Of a stretch of DNA of 64,000 nucleotides, positions 1-8,580 are shown in pieces (position 1 is the stretch's first letter; the number at the start of each line of letters is the position of its first letter). Origin of the DNA: Enterocloster asparagiformis. GTDB lineage: Bacteria > Bacillota > Clostridia > Lachnospirales > Lachnospiraceae. Location: positions 248,001-312,000 of the forward strand of contig JAGZSY010000004.1 in NCBI GenBank assembly GCA_018380885.1, in the 5' to 3' direction. Under the pieces are notes generated by a model. It made no database searches. It saw nothing but the letters and a program-made list of their open reading frames with translations, and was not told where the DNA came from. The position numbers were made by a program, and so were the translations under genes.

Positions 1-348
1 CATGACCGCAAGAATCTGGGTTACGCTACAGTGGAACGCTACCGAAAAAATCTGATGCGGCTGCTGGAGCGCTGCGGGGAGATCGATTTGATTTGTCCGG
101 CACATAATGGAGCCCCCGCGGATGGCAGTGTAATTGGCTGTCTGATAGAAAATTGCAGCCGCATTTTAGAGGGGTATGAGGGGAAAGCAGATATCAGTTC
201 GCCTACTTATCTTGGTCAGGAGGACCCAAGGGAACCGGAGAGCAAGCAGGCGCTCCGCTCAAATCCCAATTACCGCAGGAGCGAGTGGAAGGGAACGGCG
301 ATTATATACGACCGCAATAAGATTTTTGGCACAGGGGAAACATACTAA
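1..348 (+). CDS. MBL-fold metallo-hydrolase, C-terminal part (5' truncated)
   Basis: The reading frame is open from the first base of the window, so the start lies upstream. About 115 residues remain. The motif CPAHNGAPAD followed by a helical tail fits the C-terminal end of metallo-beta-lactamase-fold hydrolases, where the last metal-ligand histidine sits in a similar PxHG/PAHN context. The other zinc ligands would be outside the window, so the exact subfamily and substrate cannot be given. The stop codon overlaps the next gene start by one base (TAATG), which suggests that the two are translated together. Confidence is moderate because only the tail is visible. Confidence 0.55.
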   Translation, partial: HDRKNLGYATVERYRKNLMRLLERCGEIDLICPAHNGAPADGSVIGCLIENCSRILEGYEGKADISSPTYLGQEDPREPESKQALRSNPNYRRSEWKGTAIIYDRNKIFGTGETY

Positions 349-1763
349 TGGAGACAATTGCGAACAAAACTGGAACAGAACGAATGGGAAAGGATCGGGG
401 TAAACCATACCTGGGCTCGGATTTTACAGAGGGAAATATTTCTAAAATTTTGATCACCTTTGCCGGGCCGTTTTTGCTGGCCAATCTGCTGAACAACCTG
501 TACAATATGGTGGATATGATTATCATAGGCCATTTTGTTGGCAGCACAGGTACGGTGGCGGTGTCCATGGGGGGAAGGATGTTAAACCTGTTCACCCACT
601 TGAGCACCGGGCTGGCCGGCGGAGGCCAGGTGCTGATCTCTCAGCAGATCGGCGCAAAAAAGCGGGGGGAGCTGAACAGCACCATCGGCACGCTGTTCTC
701 CCTGCTGGCTCTGGTTTCCGTGGCGCTGGCAGTGGTCTGCGTCATCATGTCCAGACCCATCATCCGCTGGATGAACACGCCGGAGGAAGCTGCGTTTCAG
801 GCCTGGTCCTATCTGGCGATCACCAGCGCGGGTCTGCCGCTGATTTTCGGCTACAATGCGGTCTGCGCTGTGCTGAGGGGGATGGGTGATTCAAAGCGGC
901 CGCTCTATTTTATCGCGCTGGCAACTGTAGTCAACCTGGTGCTGGACATCGCATTCATTGTAGTATTTCATATGGGAGCGACCGGGACGGCTCTGGCTAC
1001 TGTGATCGGGCAGGGAGTGGCCTTTTTCGCCTCCATCGCTGTGCTGATCCGAAACAAGGCCGCTTTTGGCTTTGATTTCAAGTGGTCCAGCTACCGGATT
1101 AACCGGGAAAAGCGGAATGTGATCATGTCTGTGGGAATGCCGCTGGCGGCCCAGTCCTGCTTTATCAGCATTACCCAGCTGTTTATGATGAGTTTTGTCA
1201 ATGCCTACGGGATTGCCCAGGCCGCCGCATACGGGGTGGGGGACAAGATTATCCAGCTCTGCAATGTTGCGGTTATGAGCATCAAGCAGGCGGGAGGCAC
1301 GGTGGTGGCCCAGAATCTGGGGGCCGGAAAAAAAGAGCGGGTGACTCAGACTGTCTGGGCGGCCCTGCGGATTACTTTGTCGGTGGCTGCCGGGCTGAGT
1401 ATTCTAATCTGTGTGTTTCCCAATGCGATTTTTATGCTGTTTTCCAATGACGCGGATGTGCTTGCCTACAGCATGAGCTTTTCATGGATTACGGCTCTGA
1501 CCCTGCTCATGTCCGCCACCTCCAGCGCCCACGAGACAGTGACGCTGGGCACCGGCAACTCCAAATTGAATTTTATTGCCGGAGTGCTGGATGGTGTGGT
1601 ATTCCGTATTATCTTCAGCTTCTTTTTCGGGTGGACGATGGGCATGGAGGTGGTTGGCTTCTTCCTGGGCAATACGCTGGCGCGCTTGGGACCGATCATC
1701 GTGCACTGCGGATATTTTTACAGCGGAAAATGGAAGAATCGAAAGAGTCTCGTTCCCCAATAG
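348..1763 (+). CDS. MATE family efflux transporter
   Basis: This 471-residue polytopic membrane protein has two MatE halves, roughly residues 30-190 and 255-415, each with about six hydrophobic segments. The N-terminal half carries the typical NNLYNMVDMIIIGHF stretch. The family exports drugs or metabolites by Na+ or H+ antiport across the cytoplasmic membrane. The length is normal for the family. The start overlaps the upstream hydrolase stop by one base, so the pair is probably one operon, and the hydrolase may act on a compound that this pump exports (inference). The substrate cannot be read from sequence. Confidence 0.9.
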   Translation: METIANKTGTERMGKDRGKPYLGSDFTEGNISKILITFAGPFLLANLLNNLYNMVDMIIIGHFVGSTGTVAVSMGGRMLNLFTHLSTGLAGGGQVLISQQIGAKKRGELNSTIGTLFSLLALVSVALAVVCVIMSRPIIRWMNTPEEAAFQAWSYLAITSAGLPLIFGYNAVCAVLRGMGDSKRPLYFIALATVVNLVLDIAFIVVFHMGATGTALATVIGQGVAFFASIAVLIRNKAAFGFDFKWSSYRINREKRNVIMSVGMPLAAQSCFISITQLFMMSFVNAYGIAQAAAYGVGDKIIQLCNVAVMSIKQAGGTVVAQNLGAGKKERVTQTVWAALRITLSVAAGLSILICVFPNAIFMLFSNDADVLAYSMSFSWITALTLLMSATSSAHETVTLGTGNSKLNFIAGVLDGVVFRIIFSFFFGWTMGMEVVGFFLGNTLARLGPIIVHCGYFYSGKWKNRKSLVPQ

Positions 1764-1826
1764 AACGCTGCAGCTCCGGTTATGACAGCCATGCATGAAT
1801 TGTATAGCCGATTTTCCAATCCCCCA

Positions 1827-1855
1827 TTGATTTTGTGAGGGGATGCGCTTATAAT
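1827..1855 (+). promoter_or_regulatory. Sigma-A-type promoter of ilvE
   Basis: TTGATT at 1827-1832 and TATAAT at 1850-1855 are separated by 17 bp. The start codon of ilvE lies about 45 bp further on. This is a good consensus match in an otherwise gene-free gap. Confidence 0.7.
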
Positions 1856-1901
1856 TGTGTTCAAAATACTTTTATAACCTACAGGAATGGAGGATACGAT
1901 T

Positions 1902-2927
1902 ATGGAGAAGAAAGACCTGGACTGGGGAAATATCGGCTTTACCTATATGCCCACGGACAAGCGCTATGTGGCTGACTATAAAGACGGAAAGTGGGGCGAG
2001 GGCCGTCTGACCGAGGATCCCACGGTGGTGATCAACGAGTGCGCGGGCATTCTTCAGTACTGCCAGGAGATTTTTGAGGGGCTCAAGGCGTACACCACGG
2101 AGGACGGCAGCATCGTGACCTTCCGCCCGGACCTCAACGCGGAGCGCATGATGGATTCCGCGGTGCGCCTGGAGATGCCCCCGTTCCCCAAGGAGCGGTT
2201 CCTGGAGGCGGTGGATGCGGTGGTGCGCGAGAACGCGGCCTGGGTTCCGCCCTACGGCAGCGGCGCGACCCTGTACCTGCGGCCCTACATGTTCGCCACA
2301 GGTCCCGTGATCGGCGTGAAGCCCTCCAATGAATATCAGTTCCGCCTGTTCGTGACCCCGGTGGGCCCCTACTTTAAGGGCGGCGCTAAGCCTTTGACCA
2401 TCTGCGTCAGCGACTTTGACCGCGCGGCCCCCCACGGCACCGGACACGTGAAGGCCGGGTTGAATTACGCTATGAGCCTGCACGCCTCCGTGACCGCCCA
2501 TGCGGCCGGATACGACGAGAACATGTTCTTGGATCCCGGCACCAGGACCTATGTGGAGGAGACCGGCGGCGCCAACTTCCTGTTCGTGACAAAGGACGGC
2601 GAGGTGGTTACGCCCAAATCCGACTCCATCCTGCCCTCCATCACCAGGCGTTCCCTGATCCATGTGGCGGAGCATTACCTGGGCCTGAAGGTGACCGAGA
2701 GACCGGTAAAGCTGGCGGAGTTAAAGGATTTCGCGGAGTGCGGCCTGTGCGGAACTGCGGCGGTGATCTCCCCGGTGGGCAAGGTTGTGGACCACGGCCA
2801 GGAAATCTGCTTCCCCAGCGGTATGGAGGAGATGGGGCCGGTTATCAAGAAGCTGTACGACACTCTTACGGGAATCCAGATGGGCAAGATCGAGGCGCCC
2901 GAGGGCTGGATCCGCAAGATTGTGTAA
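1902..2927 (+). CDS. ilvE: Branched-chain amino acid aminotransferase
   Basis: This is a PLP-dependent fold-type IV aminotransferase of about 341 residues that makes or degrades leucine, isoleucine and valine with 2-oxoglutarate/glutamate. The PLP lysine is in GHVKAGLNYA (about residue 184), and the EETGGANFLF motif near residue 225 is typical of BCATs. An upstream in-frame ATG at 1887 overlaps the ribosome binding site. I choose 1902 because GGAGG at 1889-1893 is spaced 8 nt from it. The gene appears monocistronic, with its own promoter and an imperfect terminator hairpin downstream. The family assignment is secure. Confidence 0.95.
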   Translation: MEKKDLDWGNIGFTYMPTDKRYVADYKDGKWGEGRLTEDPTVVINECAGILQYCQEIFEGLKAYTTEDGSIVTFRPDLNAERMMDSAVRLEMPPFPKERFLEAVDAVVRENAAWVPPYGSGATLYLRPYMFATGPVIGVKPSNEYQFRLFVTPVGPYFKGGAKPLTICVSDFDRAAPHGTGHVKAGLNYAMSLHASVTAHAAGYDENMFLDPGTRTYVEETGGANFLFVTKDGEVVTPKSDSILPSITRRSLIHVAEHYLGLKVTERPVKLAELKDFAECGLCGTAAVISPVGKVVDHGQEICFPSGMEEMGPVIKKLYDTLTGIQMGKIEAPEGWIRKIV

Positions 2928-2966
2928 TTAATATTAGGATATAACCGAACAGAGACTGTATCGGAG

Positions 2967-3008
2967 GGCTGCGGGAAGCCAGTGACGTTTCCTGCGGCCT
3001 TCTGTTTT
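2967..3008 (+). terminator. Probable intrinsic terminator of ilvE
   Basis: An imperfect stem pairs 2967-2978 with 2988-2999, with G.U pairs, and is followed by a T-rich stretch ending in TTTT. It lies between the ilvE stop and the next gene. Confidence 0.5.
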
Positions 3009-3066
3009 ACGGGCAGGTACGGCAGGCGAAGCGCATTAAAATGGAAAAAGGACGGAACACGGGAAA

Positions 3067-4014
3067 ATGAGAAAGAGAACATACGGATTGCTGGTGCTCA
3101 TGGCGGCGCTGGTCGGCGTGACGGGCTGCCAAAAGGGCAGGGAAGCAGCGGAGGAGAATATCGCCTGGGAGACAAGGGCCGCAGAGGAGACGCAAAAGGA
3201 GACGGAGGAGCCGGAGCAAACCACCGCCGGGCAGGACGCCGGGACTGAGCAGGGCGGCGCAGGCGAGTCCTCAGAGGAAAAAACGGCCGCCGGGGCAGAA
3301 GGGGGGACTGCCGCGCACACTGAAATTGCAAAATCAGCCGGTTTAGGACAGCAGGAGCCGGCCACAGCCGACCAGGACCGGGCCGCCATGCTGAAGGCGT
3401 ACCGGGCCGCGCTGGAGGGTATATTGTACGACCAGGTCTACCCGGACGGCGCCGACTGCGGATTTGACAATTACGGCAGCATCTCGGACAACCTGTTCGC
3501 GGTGTACGACGTTGACAGGGACGGCCGGGACGAGCTGATGGTTTTATTCAGCACCAGCAGTATGGCGGGTATGCGGGAAGCCGTTTACGGCTATGACAGC
3601 GCCGCGGACAGCTTGGTGTTGGAGTTGAGCGAGTTTCCGGGCGCTGTTTACTATGACAACGGGGTGGTTCTGGTGGACTGGTCGCACAATCAGGGGCTGG
3701 CGGGAGATTTCTGGCCGTACAATGTTTACCAGTACGATCCCGGTACGGACCGGTACGATATGGTTGCCAGCGTGGACGCGTGGGACCGCTCTCTGGCGGA
3801 CACGGACTATAGCGGGAATTCATACCCGGTAGATGTGGATGTAAACAACGACGGGATCGTATTTTATATCATGCCGGGCGGTACCTACGACATGGAACAC
3901 CCGGTCGGCATGAGGGATTACAAGGCCTGGTACAATTCTGTGCTGGGCGGAGCTCAGGAGATGACCATACCGTACCTGAGCCTTACGGCTGAGCATATAG
4001 ACGGGATCCGCTGA
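3067..4014 (+). CDS. Secreted lipoprotein of unknown function
   Basis: The 315-residue protein starts with a lipoprotein signal (positively charged MRKR, hydrophobic core, lipobox VTGC at about residues 18-21), so it should be anchored on the outer face of the membrane. Residues 22-105 form a low-complexity Glu/Ala/Thr/Gly-rich linker. The remaining part is a folded domain with an Asp-rich YDVDRDGRDELMVLF segment near residue 150, resembling FG-GAP/EF-hand-like calcium loops, and a second VDVNNDG loop near residue 260. I do not recognise a named family, and no function is inferred. A strong terminator follows directly. Confidence 0.75.
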   Translation: MRKRTYGLLVLMAALVGVTGCQKGREAAEENIAWETRAAEETQKETEEPEQTTAGQDAGTEQGGAGESSEEKTAAGAEGGTAAHTEIAKSAGLGQQEPATADQDRAAMLKAYRAALEGILYDQVYPDGADCGFDNYGSISDNLFAVYDVDRDGRDELMVLFSTSSMAGMREAVYGYDSAADSLVLELSEFPGAVYYDNGVVLVDWSHNQGLAGDFWPYNVYQYDPGTDRYDMVASVDAWDRSLADTDYSGNSYPVDVDVNNDGIVFYIMPGGTYDMEHPVGMRDYKAWYNSVLGGAQEMTIPYLSLTAEHIDGIR

Positions 4015-4026
4015 CGGATCGACCCG

Positions 4027-4070
4027 AAAAGGCCGGGCGGCGCTGTGATGTGCGCGCCGCCCGGCCTTTT
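4027..4070. terminator. Bidirectional terminator
   Basis: A perfect 17-bp stem (4027-4043 with 4054-4070) has a 10-nt loop and is flanked by AAAA and TTTT. It separates the lipoprotein gene from the convergent spore coat genes, and can stop transcription from both sides. Confidence 0.9.
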
Positions 4071-4090
4071 ACATTTCCGGAAAATCAAAG

Positions 4091-4336
4091 TTACATTCCT
4101 GCAAACTTATTTTTAACCTTCTGGATTTTCTCCTGCTCAGCCTGCTCCATGGTATACCAGCCTTTAGCGGACATTTTCTTATAAATATCGTCCTGCATGC
4201 ATAGGCTGTCGTTTAACGCCTGGTCAAAGGTCTGGTGCACATTTGCGGTTGAGGACTCGATGGTGCCGTGCATATAAAGGTCGCACACGCCCTTGGTAGT
4301 CAGGAGAAGATTCTCCATGATGCATTTGTCGTCCAT
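4091..4336 (-). CDS. Spore coat protein, CotF-like
   Basis: This 81-residue protein matches short CotF-type spore coat proteins of Clostridia. It has an N-terminal helix with the TTKGVCDLYMHGTIES pattern and a C-terminal YTMEQAEQEKIQKVKNKF segment that is typical of the family. It should be deposited in the coat of the developing endospore. The start is supported by AAGGAGG just upstream. It lies downstream of a second small coat-like gene (4349-4525) on the same strand with a 12-bp gap, so the two are one operon. Confidence 0.8.
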   Translation of the reverse strand: MDDKCIMENLLLTTKGVCDLYMHGTIESSTANVHQTFDQALNDSLCMQDDIYKKMSAKGWYTMEQAEQEKIQKVKNKFAGM

Positions 4337-4348
4337 TTTGCTGCCTCC

Positions 4349-4525
4349 TTAAACGAGATTGTAAAAATTTGTAAATATCTGCTGGTGCTGCTGGCTGATT
4401 TTTTCCACGCAGGACTTTAATTCCGCATCCTGCAGGTTCTGGATTGCTTCCTGGCACTGGGTTTTTAAGAACGTCTCATGTCCGAGCGCATCTTCAATAT
4501 AACTTAATTCCTTGGGACTCATCAT
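4349..4525 (-). CDS. Small spore-coat-associated protein
   Basis: A 58-residue reading frame begins MMSPKELSYIEDALGHE and ends NFYNLV. GGAGGTGAT lies 7 nt upstream of the first ATG, an unusually good ribosome binding site for so short a frame. It sits directly upstream of, and co-directional with, the CotF-like gene. The composition (amphipathic helices, one or two Cys) resembles the short partner proteins found beside CotF-like genes in Clostridia. Assignment to the spore coat rests mostly on this context, and the exact family is inferred. Confidence 0.7.
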   Translation of the reverse strand: MMSPKELSYIEDALGHETFLKTQCQEAIQNLQDAELKSCVEKISQQHQQIFTNFYNLV

Positions 4526-4651
4526 TTATCACCTCCGAAATTAGTATGGACCGCGGGCGCGGATTTTATGAAAAGGCGGCCTGCATATTCGTGGCAATGG
4601 GGAATATATTGATAGTAATTGTGAATACTTGATCTCGGAGGTTTAACGTCA

Positions 4652-5083
4652 ATGAAAAATGGATGGATGGGGAAAATGCTTCGGGCGGCCATGATTTTCA
4701 CCTGCGCGGCTGCGCTGGTGGGCTTATCCGGCTGTTCGGCGTCAAAGGACGATGGAAAAAAGGTGAAGGATTTGGAATTTGCGGTGGTCGGGGAGCCGGA
4801 TATTCCCCAGGAGCTGCGGCAGATTATTGCGCAAAAGCAGACGTCGCCCTTTAAACTTACATACAGCGACGACAAAAACCTGTACATTGCCGTGGGCTAC
4901 GGCGAGCAGGCCACCGGCGGCTACAGCATCAGCGTGAACGAGCTGTACCTGACGGAGAATTCCATTGTCATCGACACGGAGCTGAAAGGCCCGGAGAAGG
5001 GGGAGAATCCGGGGGCCGACAAGTCCTATCCCTTTATCGTAATCCGCACGGAATACCTGGAGAACCCGGTGGTGTTCCAGTAA
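4652..5083 (+). CDS. PrcB-type lipoprotein (protease complex subunit PrcB family)
   Basis: The 143-residue protein has a lipobox (LSGC, about residues 26-29). The following domain, DLEFAVVGEPDIPQELRQII through YIAVGYGEQATGGYSI and a VVFQ end, matches the PrcB C-terminal domain. In Treponema PrcB forms part of the dentilisin (PrtP) complex, but in Clostridia lone PrcB-domain lipoproteins are common and their role is not established. No protease gene lies beside it here. A GGAGG-type site precedes the start. It stands alone between the coat operon and a hairpin-repeat region. Confidence 0.75.
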   Translation: MKNGWMGKMLRAAMIFTCAAALVGLSGCSASKDDGKKVKDLEFAVVGEPDIPQELRQIIAQKQTSPFKLTYSDDKNLYIAVGYGEQATGGYSISVNELYLTENSIVIDTELKGPEKGENPGADKSYPFIVIRTEYLENPVVFQ

Positions 5084-5113
5084 AGCTGTAAATTTTCCTT
5101 TTTAATCTTCCGA

Positions 5114-5247
5114 GCATATGCTATAATATGAGCACTTAACGAGGTATTTTCGAGTTTAGTGGGAATATATGCCGGAGCACTTAGCGAGGTAGTAAACGAA
5201 CTTAGTGCTTCGGTATAATATGAGCACTTAACGAGGTATTTTCGAGT
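5114..5247. repeat. Cluster of three related hairpin repeats
   Basis: An identical 34-bp segment occurs at 5122-5155 and 5214-5247, beginning TATAATATGAGCACTTAACG. A third, diverged copy at 5175-5210 keeps the GAGCACTTA-GCGAGGT core and folds back on itself through AGCACT/AGTGCT. Copy 1 can pair CACTTAAC with GTTTAGTG. The whole gap 5084-5331 holds no other recognisable feature. It looks like a dispersed intergenic palindromic element. Confidence 0.7.
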
Positions 5248-5331
5248 AGGGCGCTCACCGTGAAATATGCGGCAAAACTTGTAAATTTTTGGCATTCAAG
5301 GCATATGCAGGAAGGTTAGGGAGGCGGCAAC

Positions 5332-5991
5332 ATGATATTTAGGGATATATGGCTGGACATCAAAGCGGTCCAGGAACGGGACCCGGCGGCCCGCAGCGCG
5401 CTGGAGGTATTTTTGCTCTACCAGGGTATACACGCGCTGATCTGGCACCGGTTTGCCCACTGGTTCTGGCGGCATAGGATGTACTTTATCGCCCGGCTGA
5501 TCTCGCAGATCGCCAGGTTTTTCACGCTGATTGAGATTCACCCCGGCGCGCAGCTGGGCAGGGGGATTCTCATCGATCACGGCTGCGGCGTTGTGATCGG
5601 GGAGACCGCGGTGGTGGGTGACAACTGCACCATCTACCAGGGCGTCACCCTGGGAGGCGTGGGCACCCAGAAGGGCAAGCGCCATCCCACCTTGGGCAAC
5701 AACGTGATGGTGGGCGCGGGCGCGAAGATTCTGGGCGCCTTCGAGGTGGGGGACAACTGCTCCATCGCGGCCAACGCGGTGCTGTTAAAGCCCCTGGAGG
5801 ACAACGTGACCGCGGTGGGCATACCGGCCCGGCCGGTGAAAAAGGACGGCGTCACCATTCCCAAGGTGAAAAAGAGCGCCACCATCGAGGAGTACAAGTC
5901 GTTAAAAGAGCAGGTACAGCGCATGGAGGAACAGATCAGGCGGCTGGAAGCCCTGCTCAGCGAGAAAGAGAAGGAAGAAGCTACCCCATGA
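5332..5991 (+). CDS. cysE: Serine O-acetyltransferase
   Basis: The 219-residue enzyme transfers acetyl from acetyl-CoA to L-serine, the first step of cysteine synthesis. An N-terminal helical region is followed by left-handed beta-helix hexapeptide repeats from about residue 65 to 165 (HPGAQLGRGILIDHG, then VVIGETAVVGDN). The catalytic DHG and the HPTLGNNVMVGAGAKILG segment are present. The C-terminal 40 residues are a charged coiled coil. GGAGG precedes the ATG. The last four bases overlap the next gene (ATGA), linking cysteine supply to a PP-loop sulfur-transfer enzyme. Confidence 0.95.
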   Translation: MIFRDIWLDIKAVQERDPAARSALEVFLLYQGIHALIWHRFAHWFWRHRMYFIARLISQIARFFTLIEIHPGAQLGRGILIDHGCGVVIGETAVVGDNCTIYQGVTLGGVGTQKGKRHPTLGNNVMVGAGAKILGAFEVGDNCSIAANAVLLKPLEDNVTAVGIPARPVKKDGVTIPKVKKSATIEEYKSLKEQVQRMEEQIRRLEALLSEKEKEEATP

Positions 5992-6857
5992 TAAACGAAC
6001 CTTACGTTGCGATTGAGCGGAGCATCATCAAGCAGTTCCGCAAAGAAATCTGGCGGCCCTTTATCAAAGGGCTCCAGGCATATGAGATGATAGCAGACGG
6101 CGACCGCGTTGCCGTCTGTATTTCCGGTGGCAAGGACTCCATGCTGCTGGCAAAATGCATGCAGGAGTTGAAACGCCACAGCAAGACGTTATTTGAGCTG
6201 GAGTTCATTGTCATGGACCCGGGCTATAACCCGGCCAACCGCCGTCTGATCGAGGACAATGCGGCCCTGATGAATATTCCCGTGCAGATATTCGAGTCCG
6301 ACATCTTCGACGCCGTGGTGGACGTGGACCAGTCGCCCTGCTACCTGTGCGCCCGCATGCGCCGGGGATACCTCTACGACCGGGCGCGGTCCCTGGGCTG
6401 CAACAAGATCGCCCTGGGGCACCACTACGACGATGTGATCGAGACCATTCTCATGAGCATGCTCTACGGCGGCCAGGTCAACACCATGATGCCCAAGCTG
6501 CACAGCACCAATTTCCAGGGCATGGAGCTGATCCGCCCGCTGTATCTGGTCAAGGAGGGGGATATACTGGCCTGGAAGGAATACAACGGGCTGCGTTTCC
6601 TGCAATGCGCCTGCCGCTTTACAGAACAGATTGCCCGGGACATGGAGTCAAAGGGCGCGGCGAAGGATTCCGCCGACGTGGTGCACACCTCCAAGCGCCA
6701 GGAGATCAAGGAGCTGATCAGCACCCTGAAGCAGACCAATCCCTTCGTGGAGGCCAATATCATGAAGAGCGTGGAAAACGTCAACCTGGACGCCTGTCTT
6801 GGTTATGTGAGCGGCGGAAAACGCCACCACTTCCTGGACGAATATGACAAGGTTTAA
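5988..6857 (+). CDS. TtcA-family ATP-dependent tRNA sulfurtransferase-like protein
   Basis: The 289-residue PP-loop ATPase has SGGKDS at residues 46-51, a CxxC pair at 118-121 (CYLC) and a GHHYDDVIET motif near 144-153. It therefore belongs to the TtcA/TilS-like N-type ATP pyrophosphatase group. TtcA makes 2-thiocytidine in tRNA using an iron-sulfur cluster bound by three cysteines. Here further cysteines occur at 207 and 209 (QCACR), a plausible cluster ligand set. Whether the product is s2C32 or another thiolated base is not decided by sequence. It is translationally coupled to cysE, which fits a sulfur role. Confidence 0.85.
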   Translation: MINEPYVAIERSIIKQFRKEIWRPFIKGLQAYEMIADGDRVAVCISGGKDSMLLAKCMQELKRHSKTLFELEFIVMDPGYNPANRRLIEDNAALMNIPVQIFESDIFDAVVDVDQSPCYLCARMRRGYLYDRARSLGCNKIALGHHYDDVIETILMSMLYGGQVNTMMPKLHSTNFQGMELIRPLYLVKEGDILAWKEYNGLRFLQCACRFTEQIARDMESKGAAKDSADVVHTSKRQEIKELISTLKQTNPFVEANIMKSVENVNLDACLGYVSGGKRHHFLDEYDKV

Positions 6858-6939
6858 ATCTGTCCGGCCCCATAAGCATAAATAACCTGCCGTTCGCATA
6901 GATATTTCTAAAGGACTATGAGAAACGGCAGGTGTTTTT

Positions 6940-8541
6940 ATGGAATTAATAAAAAAGCAGATACATATGAACCAGTTCAAGGGGACCGTGACCACTCAGA
7001 TTACGCTGGATGACGATTTCATTGTGCCGGACACCATGGACGACATGGCCCAGGTGATGCTGGACACCGGGGAAATCCAGATCGAATCCGTAAAGAACCA
7101 GGGAGAAAAGGTGGCGGTGAAGGGAAAGCTGGAATTTCAGGTGCTGTACCGCAAGGAGGGCGGCGGGCTTCAGACCCTGGGCGGAAGCATACCCTTTGAC
7201 GAGACGATCAATGCCACGGACCTGGAGGAGAAGGACTACGTGGGGCTGAACTGGATGCTGGAGGACTTAAACGCGGAAATGATCAATTCCCGCAAGCTGG
7301 GCGTCCAGGCCATCGTCACTTTGCAGGTGCGGATCGAGACGCTGCGCGACGTGGAGGCAGCGGTGGATGTGGACATGGGAAACGCCGGCTACGCGGCTCA
7401 GACGCCAGGGGAGGCCGCGGGCCCGGCCCAGATCGAGACCTTAAAGCGCACGGTCAATGTGGCCGCCATCGCCGTCCGGCGCAAGGACACCTACCGGATG
7501 AAGGAGGAGATATCCCTCACCGGCGGCAAGCCCAACATCGGCCGCCTGCTGTGGCGGGAGATGAAGCTGCGGGACGTGACCACCAAGCCTTTGGACGGGA
7601 AATTACATATCGACGGGGATTTAAACGTGTTCGCCATCTACCAGGCGGAGGACGAGAACATGCCCATGCAGTGGCTGGAGGAGACGCTTCCCTTCTCGGG
7701 CGACCTGGATTTAAACGACGCCGTGGAGGAGATGATCCCCATGGTCACCGTGCGCCTGGCCCACAAGGATTTGGAGCCCAAGCCGGACTACGACGGGGAG
7801 ATGCGGGAGCTGGACGTGGACGCGGTGCTGGAGCTGGACATCAAGCTGTACCAGGAGCAGGAGGTAGAGCTGCTGAGCGACATGTATTCCACCAGCCGGG
7901 AGGTGGAGCTGTCCAGGGCGCAGGCCTGTTTCGACCAGATGCTGACAAAAAATGTCTGCAAATGCAAGGTCAGCGAAAAGCTGGAGCTGTCCGGGGCTGA
8001 GCGCATATTACAGATTTGCCACAACGAGGGCACGATCAAGCTGGACGAAGTGGAGATCGGGGAGGACAATATCCAGATCGACGGCGTTCTGGAGGTGAGC
8101 CTGCTGTACCTGACCAGCGACGACGAATCGCCGGTGCAGGCCTCGGTGGAGCAGGTGCCCTTCCACTGCACCGCGGAGGCCAGGGGGATCACAAAGGACA
8201 GCGTGTACCAGCTGAACACCGGCTTGGAGCAGCTGACCGCGGTGATGATGGGCGGCGAGATGGTGGAGATCAAAGCGGTGCTGGCCCTGGATTTTTTGGT
8301 GCTGCAGCCGGTCTGCGAGCCGGTGATCACAGGGGCGGAGGTGCGCCCGATGGATATGCAGAAATTGCAGGAGCTTCCGGGCATTGTGGGCTACATCGTA
8401 CAGCCGGACGACACGCTGTGGAATATCGCCAAAAAGTTCCACACCACGGTGGGGAACATCATTTCCACCAACGAGCTGGCGGACGACAAGGTAAAGGGCG
8501 GCATGCGCCTGCTGCTGGTCAAGGAGATCGCGCAGCCATAA
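6940..8541 (+). CDS. sipL: SPOCS (DUF3794) and LysM domain protein, SipL-like
   Basis: The 533-residue protein contains three SPOCS/DUF3794-like repeats (about residues 30-130, 190-290 and 340-450) and a C-terminal LysM domain (about 485-530, GYIVQPDDTLWNIAKKF). This is the architecture of Clostridioides difficile SipL, which binds SpoIVA through its LysM domain and is needed to encase the forespore with coat. It would act in the mother cell during sporulation. It is monocistronic with a strong terminator, and the leader has no clear sigma-A promoter, which would fit sigma-E control (inference). The function is inferred from architecture. Confidence 0.85.
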   Translation: MELIKKQIHMNQFKGTVTTQITLDDDFIVPDTMDDMAQVMLDTGEIQIESVKNQGEKVAVKGKLEFQVLYRKEGGGLQTLGGSIPFDETINATDLEEKDYVGLNWMLEDLNAEMINSRKLGVQAIVTLQVRIETLRDVEAAVDVDMGNAGYAAQTPGEAAGPAQIETLKRTVNVAAIAVRRKDTYRMKEEISLTGGKPNIGRLLWREMKLRDVTTKPLDGKLHIDGDLNVFAIYQAEDENMPMQWLEETLPFSGDLDLNDAVEEMIPMVTVRLAHKDLEPKPDYDGEMRELDVDAVLELDIKLYQEQEVELLSDMYSTSREVELSRAQACFDQMLTKNVCKCKVSEKLELSGAERILQICHNEGTIKLDEVEIGEDNIQIDGVLEVSLLYLTSDDESPVQASVEQVPFHCTAEARGITKDSVYQLNTGLEQLTAVMMGGEMVEIKAVLALDFLVLQPVCEPVITGAEVRPMDMQKLQELPGIVGYIVQPDDTLWNIAKKFHTTVGNIISTNELADDKVKGGMRLLLVKEIAQP

Positions 8542-8544
8542 GGG

Positions 8545-8580
8545 AACGGGGAGCTATGGGAATGCCGGTGGCTCCCCGTT
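8545..8580 (+). terminator. Intrinsic terminator
   Basis: A 10-bp stem (8545-8554 with 8571-8580) ends in CCCCGTTTT. It follows the SipL-like gene. Confidence 0.75.

Noticed and set aside
1872..2675. Long reading frame on the minus strand opposite ilvE (267 codons)
   Set aside because: Shadow frame caused by high GC at third positions. The ilvE frame on the + strand is clearly the real gene.
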